DNA of 64,000 nt from Physella acuta (taxonomy: Eukaryota; Mollusca; Gastropoda; Physidae). The stretch is taken from the NCBI RefSeq assembly GCF_028476545.1, contig NW_026731650.1:186001-250000 (forward strand), written 5' to 3'. The position numbers were made by a program, and so were the translations under genes. The notes below the pieces were generated by a model. It was not told where the DNA came from, ran no database searches, and saw only the letters and a program-made list of their open reading frames with translations. Below, piece after piece: positions 1 to 11,713 of this stretch (the first letter of the stretch is position 1; every line of letters begins with the position of its first letter).

Positions 1-1520
1 CTGAGCTAATCCCCCGCGTTATCCAGACAATGGCTGCCATTTTTCAGAAATTGTTTGCAGATTTCGTTTTCATTATTCATGCTCTGGTAGCCAGTTGGCT
101 CCCCTGGTTTACGAGAGTTGTTTATTTCTTGGGTTGGGTGCTCCCCCTTGTTTCCAGACTTTCCCCGTGTTGTGATTTGTTTTAAAGGAGTTCTGGAGCA
201 CTGGGAGGAGGGGGGTGGGGGGGATACCCGTGGGGGGGGGGGGGGGGGGGGGTGAACGACTTTGGCAGAAGGTTTGGGCTGAAATTGTACCATCATACAG
301 ACTTTGGTGTTACCTTGGTCATGGTTAGTGGAGACTTTTTTTTTAAAGGATGGCTTTTTTCAAGCACTGAGGTGTGGGAGGTTGGGGTGGGGGGGGAGTG
401 GGGAGGTGGGAGAGGGGGATAGGAAGTGTGGGTGGAGGAGTGCACCGAGGTTAAGGTAGTGTAGGATCACGTCAACTAGTACGACAGAAGGATAGCTCAC
501 TCACTCACTCACATTCACAAACACACACCTTCACCTCCCTCCCACCTCCACACACCCCCTCCCCACACACACTTGTCCACCCAATGACTGCTACTTCTGG
601 ATCTGCCACCAGACAACAGCAGGGCACTGGGCAGAAATGGGCATCTAGGGGGCATTGAGTGATTGGCTTTAAGTACAGAGCACTACTACGGTGGTGGGGC
701 AGATGCACGGGCATTAGGGCAGATGTATGGGCATCAGGCCTCGGTTTTTACCATCAATAAATGAACAGCCATCAAGTTGTGACTCTACACTCTGATATAC
801 GCGTACCTTTACATACAGTTGCAGATTACTTTACACCTGTATGTCGACTTAATGAAATGCTAAAGACATTGTTGAGGTCTTTTAATCAGGGTTACTTTCT
901 GATATTTTTCTTCAGGTGAAGGGAGCACTTAAAACTTTGGGGAAAGGGTCGGGGCTCTTGTTAATATATTAAAATTATATAGTTTATATTTTATTTTGTC
1001 TTTGGGGGCGGGGGGAGGGGGTGGTTCAGTGGACATGCTCCGTGAGAGAGGGCAGTCGTCTTCATCCCCCCCCCCCCCTCTACCACATCTGAGGGGTGAC
1101 TGAAACAAAGTGTTTATTTTTATAAACGAAGAATGTTTCGAAGGTTGCAGAGTATCTAAGTCACGTTTAATTGTTTCTTTCCTGCGAACAGTTGCTGTTT
1201 GTGTTTGTTTGTTGTCGCCCTTGGTTGCTATGAGACAACAATCTACACCAATTACCTCCCCTACTTTTCTCAACTTGGTTGCTGCCTCATGGTTATAGTT
1301 TGTTGTTCCTCTCCACTGGGATGGTGATGGTGGGGGTGGGGAGAGGAGGGAATCACCTGGTAAAGATCTACATCTGCTATTGTTTGTGAATTATTTTTTT
1401 GTGTTGCTTACAGTTAACTAGAGGGTTTTATTTATTTTTTTTTTTTTTTACATTGTTGTTGTTGAGTTTGGTGGAGAGATGAACGTCACACATACTGGGA
1501 TATCACAAGTGTGTAATTTT
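1..1520. other. Unique non-coding stretch with G-runs
   Basis: I recognise no gene here. It holds a 21-base G run (232-252), a G-rich purine stretch around 366-432, a C run near 1067-1078 and otherwise ordinary mixed sequence. Short open frames on both strands have no recognisable motif. Confidence 0.5.
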
Positions 1521-1815
1521 GTTTGTACCTTTACATCAGTTGAACTGTTATTTGTTTGGTTTCTTTATATCAGTACAACTGTTCTTTATTTGGTGTCTTT
1601 ATATTAGTAGAACTGTTCTTTGTTTGGTGCCTTCACAGTAGTAGATCTGTTCTTTATTTGGTGTCTTTATATTAGTAGAACTGTTCTTTGTTTGGTGCCT
1701 TCACAGTAGTAGATCTGTTCTTTATTTGGTGTCTTTATATTAGTAGAACTGTTCTTTATTTGGTGCCTTTACATGAGTTGAACTGTTCTTTACCAAACTT
1801 TATTTGGTACCTTCC
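1521..1815. repeat. 34-bp minisatellite, about 8 copies
   Basis: The unit begins GTTCTTTATTTGGTGTCTTT and ends in TAGTAGAACT. Alternate copies differ in the same way (GTGCCTTCACAGTAG against GTGTCTTTATATTAG), giving a 68-bp dimeric pattern in the middle of the array. Confidence 0.85.
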
Positions 1816-2587
1816 GATTAACTTTGTTAAAGTTAATTTCATGAACTAGTCTGGACCTGCCCATATTCCAGTCTAAATCCCATCCAGAACTTTCCCATTT
1901 CTATCACTCTACAAGTCCCATGATATCCACCAGTAATTTTTGCATCAAAGTTTTCTAATTAAATTTGGACTTAAAACACGACAAAACGATCATATAAGCT
2001 AACTCATTAAACAACAACAAAGTGCCTAATTAACACTGGCTTTAATTAAAATACCCTTCCACCACCATCAAATACTTCTCTTTAATTTACAAGCAGCCTC
2101 CCTCCCTTCCCCCTCCCTCCCCCTCCCCCTCCCAAGTACTGTTCACCAGCCTCCTCCACCTCCATAAAACCACCTCCCTCATACCTGTTTCTAACACCCT
2201 CCCTGTATCATCTCCCGTCACATACTCTTCACCCCTAATCATCCTGCACCCCATGAATCCGCCCCCCCACCCCCCCACCCGCTGCCCATAAATCACTCAC
2301 GCCGCATGGCGGAGGATGATAGGCTAAAAATAGACCCAGCAGACGATTATAATTAACTAATATTCAGACCCGCCCCTCATTTCCTGGGCCTGTCCGCCAT
2401 TTTGAAACTCTCCAAGCATCCGAACGACGGAAACAAAAAAAATTCTTTTCTCAGTTGCGCGTGCATAATCTCCCGCTGAGCTGGCGCGGAACCTGGTCCG
2501 TGAGGTAAACAAACTGTCGTTAACGTGGGCTGACTAGGTCTTAGACACACTGTTTGCTCATTCTATACTTAATATATACAGACACAT

Positions 2588-2592
<5 letters not shown>
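1816..2592. other. Non-coding stretch, C/T-rich block and GCCATTTTG motif
   Basis: No gene is recognised. A CT-rich block lies near 2091-2130 and a C-rich block near 2262-2280. At 2396-2404 sits GCCATTTTG, the kind of core seen in YY1-type promoters, followed by GC-richer sequence to about 2520. A promoter is possible but unsupported by any coding exon. Confidence 0.35.

Positions 2593-2651
<59 letters not shown>
2593..2651. repeat. (TA)n microsatellite, about 29 repeats
   Basis: An uninterrupted TA dinucleotide run is directly visible. The exact length may be affected by polymerase or assembly slippage. Confidence 0.95.
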
Positions 2652-2654
<3 letters not shown>

Positions 2655-2750
2655 TATGTAGCGGTGGTAGCCTATAAGCCTCATAATTTGTCTAAAAAAA
2701 TGTATTGAGCCAGCTGGCGACATAATGTGACCTTGACCTGTCACTGCTGT

Positions 2751-2799
2751 CAATCACGTGACAATCACGTGACAATCACGTGACAATCACGTGACAATA
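2751..2799. promoter_or_regulatory. Array of four CACGTG E-boxes at 11-bp spacing
   Basis: CACGTG occurs at 2755, 2766, 2777 and 2788, each inside the repeated unit ACAATCACGTG. The extended TCACGTGA palindrome is the preferred site of bHLH-zip factors of the USF/TFE family. An 11-bp step is close to one helical turn, so the sites face one side of the DNA. It may equally be only a short tandem repeat; binding is inference. Confidence 0.45.
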
Positions 2800-2879
2800 T
2801 CACTACTGTCCAGGTACGCGCTACTGCGGGAGCTGGAGAGATAACCGTTAATCTGGAGCTGTAACGGGAGCTGTAACGG

Positions 2880-4314
2880 GAGCTGTTAGTTAGCTATGGG
2901 TACGATTGTTAGCTATGGGCGTGATTGTTAGCTATGGGCGTGATTGTTAATTATAGGCACGATTGTTAGCTATGGGCGTGATTGTTAGCTATGGGCGTGA
3001 TTGTTAATTATAGGCACGATTGTTAGCTATGGGCGTGATTGTTAGCTATGGGCGTGATTGTTAATTATAGGCACGATTGTTAGCTATGGGCGTGATTGTT
3101 AGCTATGGGCGTGATTGTTAATTATAGGCACGATTGTTAGCTATGGGCGTGATTGTTAGCTATGGGCGTGATTGTTAATTATAGGCACGATTGTTAGCTA
3201 TGGGCGTGATTGTTAGCTATGGGCGTGATTGTTAATTATAGGCACGATTGTTAGCTATGGGCGTGATTGTTAGCTATGGGCGTGATTGTTAATTATAGGC
3301 ACGATTGTTAGCTATGGGCGTGATTGTTAGCTATGGGCACGATTGTTAGCTATGGGCACGATTGTTAGCTATGGGCACGATTGTTAGGTATGGGCGTGAT
3401 TGTTAGCTATGGGCACGATTGTTAGGTATGGGCACGATTGTTAGCTATGGGTGTGATTGTTAGCTATGGGCACGATTGTTAGGTATGGGCACGATTGTTA
3501 GGTATGGGCACGATTGTTTGTTAGCTATGGGTGCGATTGTTAGGTATGGGCACGATTGTTTGTTAGCTATGGGCACGATTGTTAGGTATGGGCACGATTG
3601 TTTGTTAGCTATGGGTGCGATTGTTAGGTATGGGCACGATTGTTTGTTAGCTATGGGTGCGATTGTTAGGTATGGGCACGATTGTTTGTTAGCTATGGGC
3701 ACGATTGTTAGGTATGGGCACGATTGTTTGTTAGCTATGGGCACGATTGTTAGGTATGGGCACGATTGTTTGTTAGCTATGGGTGCGATTGTTAACTATG
3801 GGAACGATTTTTAGCTATGGGCACGATTGTTAGCTATGGGCACGATTGTTAGCTATGGGCACGATTGTTAGCTATGGGCACGATTGTTAGCTATGGGCAC
3901 GATTGTTAGCTATGGGTGTGATTGTTAGCTATGGGCACGATTGTTAGGTATGGGCACGATTGTTTGTTAGCTATGGGTGCGATTGTTAACTATGGGAACG
4001 ATTTTTAGCTATGGGCACGATTGTTAGCTATGGGCACGATTGTTATCTATGGGCACGATTGTTAGCTATGGGCACGATTGTTAGCTATGGGCACGATTGT
4101 TAGCTATGGGTGTGATTGTTAGCTATGGGCACGATTGTTAGGTATGGGCACGATTGTTTGTTAGCTATGGGCACGATTGTTAGCTATGGGCACGATTGTT
4201 AGGTATGGGCACGATTGTTAGGTATGGGCGTGATTGTTAGCTATGGGCACGATTTTTAGCTATGGGCACGATTGTTAGCTATGGGCACGATTGTTAGGTA
4301 TGGGCACGATCGTA
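2880..4314. repeat. 19-bp minisatellite with higher-order structure
   Basis: The basic unit is GATTGTTAGCTATGGGCAC. From about 2940 to 3310 it forms a 57-bp trimer in which one unit of three reads TTAATTATAGG. From about 3500 to 3800 it forms a 42-bp dimer (19 + 23 bp, the longer unit with GATTGTTTGTTAGC). The 3801-3965 segment is repeated almost exactly at 3984-4150. The array has thus grown by several rounds of block duplication. Open frames through it are not genes. Confidence 0.92.
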
Positions 4315-5084
4315 AGTTTGCTTTTGTCAAGATTTTTAATCAACTATTGATAAGATTGCCTGCTTTTTTATCGCAAAAATTAACAAAATGGACGTCTTTA
4401 GTAGCCAGTCTACCACCAACTGATCTGTTTTCAAATCAATTTTAAAAAAACCGGAAGTCAACATTAAAACCCAGCAGACGCTTTAATTTGATTGGTCCTT
4501 TCCATCGGAGACCATCACGAGGTGGGCGTGGCAAGCCGTGACCAGCGTGACAAAACTCACGTGGCAGCAGATAAAAAACCCAACCCATGTTTTAAGGATG
4601 ATCGTCTGCTGATAAACCTTGAATTAATGGCCGCTTGGTGACGCAATAAAAAAGTACATTTTATTGCGCGCTGAGATTAGTGCGTTAATATTTTTTGTCC
4701 GTAGCAGTATTACCTGTGCGTAAATCTGATAAACAAAATCTGATAAACCAAATTGTTTTCAGATGTATTCATACCACTCGTTTAATTGCACGTGCAATTA
4801 AGCCTGCCACAACGACGCCATTACTGTTTATTGGCGCATGCGTACTTCGCAGCAAGTTACATTTTTTTTCTCCATTTTCTGCTCTCATCGAAACAACTGA
4901 CAAACTTGTTTAATTAAATTAACCTGGTTAATTATGATAAACACTGCGCCAGCTTTTGGCAGTTTTTTGTACTTTGGCATTTTCGGCGAATTATAATTAA
5001 ATTCGTAAACGTCGCGTCATTGCATTCGTTAAGCCGACGTTCACTATATCATTATGAAAACTCAGGAATTTTTTTTAGAAAGTC
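4315..5084. other. AT-rich unique stretch
   Basis: No gene is recognised. It is AT-rich with TTAATTAA-type runs. GCGCATGCG at 4834-4842 matches the core of an NRF1-type site, but no linked exon is visible. Confidence 0.4.
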
Positions 5085-5395
5085 TAACCAGATCTCATCA
5101 AATCTCACCAAATTAATCAAGTCTAATTAAATTCATCAAATCTCGCCAAATTCATCAAATCTAATGAAATTCATCAAATCTTGCCAAATTCATCAAATCT
5201 AATTAAATTCATAAAATCTGATTATATTCATCAAATTAAAAAAAATCTCAACGCTTCTCATTAAAAGTATCTAGAATAATCAAAACTCGATAAATCTGAT
5301 CAAATTTCATCAATTTCATCAAATTCATCGAATTCATCAAATTCATCAATTTCATCAAATTCATCGAATTCATCAAATTCGTCGAATTCATCAAC
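5085..5395. repeat. Degenerate ATCAAATTCATC repeat tract
   Basis: Loose repeats of TCATCAAAT and TCTAATTAAATTCATC with a period of about 9 to 18 bp run through the tract. Copies are diverged, so the array is older than its neighbours. Confidence 0.75.
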
Positions 5396-6153
5396 CCTTG
5401 CCTACTTGATATCCGTGTGTTTTCATTCATGTTTACAGGGGAGGTATGTGCGGGGGTCTGTGTGGTAAGTGGGGGGGGGGGGGGGGGGGTCTGTGTGGTA
5501 AGTGGGGGTTGGGGTCTGTGTGGTAAGTGGGGGTGGGGTTTGTGTGGTAAGTTGGGGGGGGTATGTGACATTTAATGACACTGAAATGTAATGTGGCATT
5601 TAATGACACCAACATTAATGATCGTTAACAAATTTAATGCTAATTAATTGCGCCCAATGTGCAAACACGTGTATAATTTTAATTAAACCGCTAGACACCG
5701 TCAATACCGTGCTGTAATTAAAAGCGTGTAATTAAGGTGGAATTAGTATGACGTCATCGAAAAAGTAAAAATATCGTGGGGGTTTTAGATGGCTCAGAGG
5801 TCGTATAATTACAGGGAGGGGTGGGTGGGGAGGGGGAAGGCATTAAAAACTGAAGATTGGGGTTTTATTTGGTATTTATTGGATTAACCGGTAAGTTAAT
5901 CCGTGTCACGTGAACTAAAGGGATTATCGTGTCATATTTAACACGGCGAGATAAAATAATAATAATAATAATAATAACCACTTGTGTGGTTCGTTGTTTT
6001 ATCTGCTTGTTGTATGTCTATATCGTGGTTGTATATATTTATGTCGTTGTTTTATATGCTTACGTCGTTGTTTTATATCTCTATATAGCTAAATATATAA
6101 ATGTCATTTATATGTTTGTGTTGTATATATGTATGTTGTTGTTATATGTTTAT
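5396..6153. other. Non-coding, G-run and GT/AT-rich tracts
   Basis: The segment holds a 19-base G run (5471-5489) inside four loose copies of GGTCTGTGTGGTAAGTGGGG (about 5455-5555), an AAT microsatellite (about 5955-5976) and a degenerate TATGTCGTTGTTTTATA tract (about 5990-6145). No gene is recognised. Confidence 0.55.
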
Positions 6154-6182
6154 CAGTGGCGTAGCCAGGATCGTCTCAATTG
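6154..6182 (+). mobile_element. hAT-type terminal fragment
   Basis: CAGTGGCGTAGCCAGG is nearly identical to the terminal inverted repeat of the 15.7-18.6 kb hAT element (CAGTGGCGTAGCTAGG). Only this end is recognisable; a fold-back element follows directly. It is probably a solo end left by truncation or by a later insertion. Confidence 0.55.
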
Positions 6183-6270
6183 TAATAGGGCTTGTAAGTA
6201 GGTCACAACTTCTCGTTCTCGTACTTGCCAGCTAGTAGATTTCGAGACCGCAGACTCACAAGCCCTATTA
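6183..6270. mobile_element. Short fold-back MITE (TAATAGGGCTTGT arms)
   Basis: TAATAGGGCTTGT at 6183-6195 is the exact reverse complement of ACAAGCCCTATTA at 6258-6270, giving an 88-bp hairpin-like element. Its left arm (AATAGGGCT..AAGTAGGTCAC) is shared with the element at 30718-30813, so this is a small dispersed family. It is far too short to encode a transposase. Confidence 0.7.
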
Positions 6271-6601
6271 CGGGACCTACTCTAAATAATCATGGTAGTT
6301 TTTATTGAGTGGGGGGGGGGTCTTTATTTGGTCTTTATTTGGTTTAATTTTATCAGAACCGGGTGTGTTGTGAAGCAGTGAGTGTGTCATGTTGTTGTCC
6401 TAGTTAACTCAGCCGTCCGTGAGTGTTCGCTCACCGTGTTGTGAGTTGTTGTTTGACGTCACGTTGTGTCGTCCGGTGTGTGCTAGTCTTTGTACGGATA
6501 CGTCAGGACGGGGAAAGTTTGAACTGGGCCGTCTCACTCCAAATGTTTCTGGTTCTTTCTACAACCAGGTTAGTCTGCTTTGGATTTTTGGGGAGAATAT
6601 T
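6271..6601. other. Unique stretch
   Basis: No recognisable feature apart from a short G run near 6311-6320. Open frames at 6419-6647 overlap one another in two frames and show no motif. Confidence 0.35.
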
Positions 6602-6832
6602 ATTACCGGTGTCCGATAACGGATTCTCATTTAAAAAGGGGCGTTAGGTTACTGGTAGTTAACTAAATACACACTTGGCTGGCTAATGTCAATGCTAACC
6701 CTGTCCCTAACCCCAACCCTGGTCCTACCATACGCTTAACCCTAATTTCTAACCATAAAATTAGTCGAGATTACAATACTACTAACAACCCAACCCACCT
6801 ATTTACTGGCTATTATCGGACATCGGTCTCTA
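6602..6832. mobile_element. Dispersed MITE, copy A
   Basis: This block matches 57817-58064 along its length. Shared parts include GTTAGGTTACT..TAGTTAACTAAA, CCCTAACCCCAACCCT and GATTACAATACTACTAACAA. The ends are imperfect inverted repeats (ACCGGTGTCCGATAAC near 6605, and TTATCGGACATCGGT near 6812-6827), which points to a non-autonomous DNA transposon of about 230 bp. The superfamily is not clear and I see no certain target duplication. Confidence 0.65.
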
Positions 6833-7916
6833 TAATCATCCGATTTTTTCTAAGATATTGGTAGATACCACTGTGTTCTAGTGTGCGTGTGTTCTAGTGT
6901 GTGTGTGTGCGTGTGTTCTAGTGTGTCACCTCTTAAACTAGATAGAATAGACCGTGTTTCTCGCTTAGTTTCTATGTAGGTAGCTTAGTCTCCCATAAAT
7001 TTATTTATTATTGTTTACTAAACACAAGCCTATCGTTTTCGTATTTCTAGTGTATTATTACCAGTTTATGTTTATATGTCACGTGATGCGCTTGACTGCA
7101 CTAAAAATATGCATCAGCGTGTTTCCAACGAGGGAGGAGGCAATGTTTATGAAAAAACAAGTCCACTGTAAGCGCGGGCTTAACTTCATGAAATGCCATC
7201 TCTAATGTGTTATTTCTTCTATATTACCACTGTTGTTGTTTTAGTTAAACTTACGTGCTGTGTATATTTTCTGTTCACCATTAAAATAAATCACCAGCTC
7301 ACAATAACAAACTAAACTGAACCCGCTTCTCTCTGAATATTTATGAGACTATTTTCTCTAAATTCGTGGGACTATTTTCTTAAAAGTCGCGGGACTACTT
7401 TTTTTGTATTCCAATCACGGCGGACTATTTTCTTGTCACCTCCGCTTCCCAACAACTTCTTTGATTAAATCTTTGTTTACGGGTTCTCTCCCTTATTTAC
7501 TTTTTTAATCCGAGACTTGGCTCAAATTTGCATAACAAGGGCCACCACTTCGGGCTAGTTTGTCTTAGCTGGTCTGTAAGGGGAGGGGGGGGGGGGACTT
7601 AGGGTGGGGGGGGGGGGGGTGGTCTCTTCTCGAAGACGAGACTTGGAGAACGCAAATAGAATCTTGGTGCAAGGGAGGTAAGCTAATTGATTTTAAATTT
7701 TTTTTTGTATCGAATTAAGGCGAGATAAACGTGACCAGCCTCGATGGCCAGGATTTGGCTCGATGGCCAAACATGGCCATGTATATATTTGATGGCCAGA
7801 TTTATGTATAGGGCCATTTATAGGTTTGATGGCCAAGACTGACCTAGAAGGATCGAGGCCAAGATTAATAAATATGGCCAAGACGAATCTCGACTAAAGC
7901 GAAATGTGTGACTAAA
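6833..7916. other. Non-coding stretch with degenerate GATGGCCA repeats
   Basis: It contains a short GTGTGTTCTAGTGTG repeat (about 6873-6925), two G-rich runs (about 7579-7620) and, from about 7735 to 7875, several diverged copies of GATGGCCAGATTT. No gene is recognised. Confidence 0.5.
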
Positions 7917-8250
7917 CCAACATGTCATATGGCATTGGATGACACCAACATGTCATATAGCGTTGGATGAGACCAACATGTCATATGGCATTGGATGACA
8001 CCAACATGTCATTTGGCATTAGATGACACAAGCATGTCATATGGCATTGGATGACACCAACATGTCATTTGGTATTGTATGACACCAACATGTTATAAGG
8101 CATTGGATGACACCAACATGTCATTTCATTACACCAACATATATGTCATTGGATAAGACCAGCATGTCAGATGGCATTGGATGAGACCAACATGTCATTT
8201 GGCATTAGATGACACCAGCATGTCATATGGCATTGGATGACACCAACGTG
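7917..8250. repeat. 28-bp minisatellite, about 12 copies
   Basis: The unit starts CAACATGTCATATGGCATTG and ends GATGACAC. Copies vary by point changes and one is shortened near 8125. Confidence 0.88.
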
Positions 8251-8774
8251 AATTTGTTTCGCAAAACACACTTGTAAGCAAAAGCATTTGGGAGCGAGCA
8301 GTTCTGGGTCAGCCATTACAGTCGGCGGATGGGAATGAGGGGGAAGGGGGGGGGGTCTAGGGGTTTAAAAGATGTCACATGACGTAGTTCATCAGGTGAC
8401 AGGATGCACAGGTAAATTGGCCAGGTAATTAACACGAAGGTTTCCATGTAGGTAAACAAACGTCGGGTAGATGCATGTGTCAGTTTTTTTAATACATCGT
8501 TGGTCACGTGATCGGGGTGGAATGCTGGGAGTTAATGGGGCGTGACCTAATGAGGCGTGACCTACCAGGTGATCAAACTTCATGGTTGAGTGGGAACTCT
8601 GGGAAACACGTTGGCTTGAGGCTAGGTCGTTGACTCTTGGAGTTTAGGTCATTGACTCTTAGAGATTAGGTCTCGACAGAAACCCTTGGAGGGGTTGAGA
8701 CTAGGTGATTACTTTAGCATAAGAAGGCTAAGACGCCATGAGATGACCTATACACTAACGTCAGAAGCATATAT
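8251..8774. other. Unique stretch
   Basis: No gene is recognised. There is a G-rich run near 8338-8355 and a TCACGTGA-type E-box at 8505-8510. GACTCTTGGAG-like phrases recur loosely near 8630-8670. Confidence 0.4.
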
Positions 8775-8865
8775 CGACAGAAGACCCATACACCATCATA
8801 AGACCCATACATCAACAAAAGACCCATACATCAACAAAAGACCCATCCACCGACATAAGACCCTC
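8775..8865. repeat. 20-bp repeat, about 4 to 5 copies
   Basis: The unit AGACCCATACATCAACAAAA recurs with small differences. Confidence 0.8.
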
Positions 8866-9240
8866 AGAGAAGACCTCTAATGTCAATACTGATCTGGACT
8901 GAGACTTAAATTGATTAAATTCATGCGAGTTTGAAATTAAAATATCACTAACACTTTACCCCCTGAGATTTTTTTTTCTTTGAGGTCCCAATACCACGAG
9001 CGAGGATCAGTATCTAGATGACGATTGCGCCGAGTCTCAGAGCTTTTAATCTTATCAAAACAGCTGGCTGCCTCGAGAGTCACGTCAAAAGTTTAAAAAA
9101 TCTCTCAACCAGATCTCGGTGCCAACGAATAAATTAACGAGCAAAAGCTTTTGAACCGCGTCATCAATCACGTGATACCCGTGTATAGCTTTGTATCAGT
9201 TGCCATTGTTTGCATATCTCTTCCAATCGTCCGATCGTTA
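8866..9240. other. Unique stretch
   Basis: No recognisable feature beyond an isolated TCACGTGA box near 9168. Confidence 0.35.
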
Positions 9241-9478
9241 ATCGCACACTCCTATTTGTACCCGGCTGACCACTCCCATTTGTAGACGGCTGACCACTCC
9301 CATTTGTAGACGGCTGACCACTACCATTTGTACCCGACTGACCACTCCCATTTGTAGACGGCTGACCACTCCCATTTGTAGACGGCTGACCACTCCCATT
9401 TGTAGACGGCTGACCACTCCCATTTGTACCCGGCTGACCACTCCCATTTGTACCCGACTGACCACTCCCATTTGCAGC
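9241..9478. repeat. 24-bp minisatellite, about 10 copies
   Basis: The unit is ACTCCCATTTGTAGACGGCT plus GACC, with a variant carrying TACCCG in place of TAGACG. It abuts the tail of the SINE copy at 9483, which may have seeded it. Confidence 0.9.
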
Positions 9479-9482
9479 CGGC

Positions 9483-9706
9483 TCTTCTTCTTCGTTCTTA
9501 ATTTTTAGTGTTGGAAGTGATCGAGCCTTATCCGCTAGAGGGTTGAACTCGAGACTTTTTCGAATATATCAACCATGAGCTTTTGCCGACTCGACCACGC
9601 CTCCAACACAATTAAGCGGTACGTGTCAACTGGTTATGCGCCATTGAGGCCATGGACTCCGATTTCAGCCTGCTTTTCTTTTTGGATTTGCTTCCATAGC
9701 CTTCTG
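9483..9706 (-). mobile_element. Composite tRNA-derived SINE, 5'-truncated copy
   Basis: Read on the minus strand this matches about 61190-61416: a body with GGCGCATAACCAGTTGACAC and TTAATTGTGTTGGAGG, then a tRNA-like unit with a possible A box (TGGTCGAGTCGG) and B box (GAGTTCAACCC), then a (GAA)n tail. The 5' part present at 61.05 kb is missing, a common outcome of target-primed insertion. The match extends through both parts, so they move as one element. Confidence 0.75.
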
Positions 9707-9904
9707 TTCGCTGCATGTGTAGTAACTCACGTTCACGCGTGTTTGATGCTTGCGGGATCTTCATAGGTGTGAATAAAAGAGCGAATCAACCAAAAACAAC
9801 TAAAAGATTACGTTTCAATTTTACGAACTTGCACCTCTGGGGTCAGAAAGTATAACATCGAAATGTCTTCGCTAATTAATTCGTCAACACACGTTATATT
9901 TTTA

Positions 9905-10403
9905 TATTATATTGTTACATAATATTGTTATATAATATTGACATATAATATTGTTATATAATACTGTTATATAATATTGTTATATAATATTGTTATATAA
10001 TATTGTTATATAATATTGTTATATAATATTGTTATATAATATTGTTAGGCCTATATAATATTGTTATATAATATTGTTATATAATATTGTTATGTAATAT
10101 TGTTATGTAATATTGTTATATAATATTGTTATATAATATTGTTATGTAATATTGTTATATAATATTGTTATATAATATTGTTATATAATATTGTTATATA
10201 ATATTGTTATATAATATTGTTATATAATATTGTTATATAATATTGTTATATAATATTGTTATATAATATTGTTATATAATATTGTTATATAATATTGTTA
10301 TATAATATTGTTATATAATATTGTTATATAATATTGTTATATAATATTGTTATATAATAATGTTATATAATATTGTTATATAATATTGTTATATAATATT
10401 CTT
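9905..10403. repeat. 15-bp AT minisatellite, about 33 copies
   Basis: The unit is ATATTGTTATATAAT. It is nearly uniform; single variants (GTAAT, AGGCC near 10046) interrupt it. Each unit contains the near-palindrome ATATTATATAACAATAT on the other strand, so strand slippage is likely. Confidence 0.93.
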
Positions 10404-11713
10404 ATAACGTGAGTGATGCTGTGTTCCCAATCATCGCGAAAAACAAACCTGCAATGGTGTGGAGCTGGAAATATTGAAGAAGCGGGCCGGATGCGGTCCG
10501 AGGACCGTAGACTGGCGACACATGCGGACAGTGACATTGCCGCTATTTAGTTGTTTTATTTTCTACTTTTCAGTAATTCATAATTTGTGAATTCGACAGT
10601 ACCAATGTTGCCACTGAAAATATTTGCTTTAAAACACTAGCCCCCCCCCCTTTCCCCAACCCCTACCCTATACGCCCCCCCTGTGAAAGCAGCCTCCTCT
10701 TAGTTACCTCCTCTAAGTTTAATATCGTTTCAAACTAAATTATCTGCCCCTAATAGCCGTCACTAAACCCGGCTCTATGATTGTAAACATTTAGAGTGAA
10801 CCACTTTTTTTCTAACGTCTCCCAAAAAGAGAATTATATATATACATAATTTGGTTTTTAATTTTTCAAATACGTATTGGTAGTCTGTTATTTTAAATGT
10901 GCCGGATTTTTAGCTATTTAGTTATTTTTTTGTTTTGTTACTAATATCTCAACGTGTAGTGTTGCATTTTGATCAATAACTATTTTATAATTTATTATTT
11001 CCAAATATGTATAACATTAAAAATATATAGGCCTATAATTCACGTGAAACGGGTACCGATGGCTAGTTTATATGTAAGCGGTCAACCTAAGGTGCAGGAA
11101 TTTGAAATGAATGTAAAGTTAAGCAACGAATTATCTCCCGTTTGAAAATGCAAATACCAAAATTTTATTCAGGGGAAATAATTTTCACAAGAATCGCTAA
11201 AATAACCAAGTGTAACTAAGGCATGTTTGAAAAACACAATAAAACTCTAAATTTCATTACCTAATAGTTATTATAAACCTTTTTTTTTAACCTATTTAAC
11301 CTTGTGAAAATAATATATTTTACTTATTGAATACTTTAACTGTAGGCTTTGTTTGAAAGTCTAAAAACGGTAGCTTTATTATAACAAACTTCTATTCAAT
11401 TTCGATGACATACAATACATATCGTTGATTTACCGTTGCTTTGCTTTATAATTTTGGATCCACTAAATAAAGGGACGTCTTTCTAAAAATCAAACACGGT
11501 TAACTGTTAGACATTGCTGGAATTATTGATTAAATATTAAAAAAATATATAGTTTGAAAAAACAAAAAGTTTACGGTTAGACATAATTATAAATTCCACC
11601 ATATATAATATTATATATTAATACTTTAAGAGTGGTAATATAGATTGCTAAAAAAAGATTTTTCAACTAGAGAACGCCTACCTCTCTTTGTAGTGTGTTC
11701 CGTACTGAATTGA
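10404..11713. other. AT-rich non-coding stretch upstream of the LINE
   Basis: No gene is recognised. It holds a C-rich patch (about 10640-10680) and long AT-rich sequence. Part of it may be the LINE 5' region, but I cannot place the element's 5' end. Confidence 0.4.
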
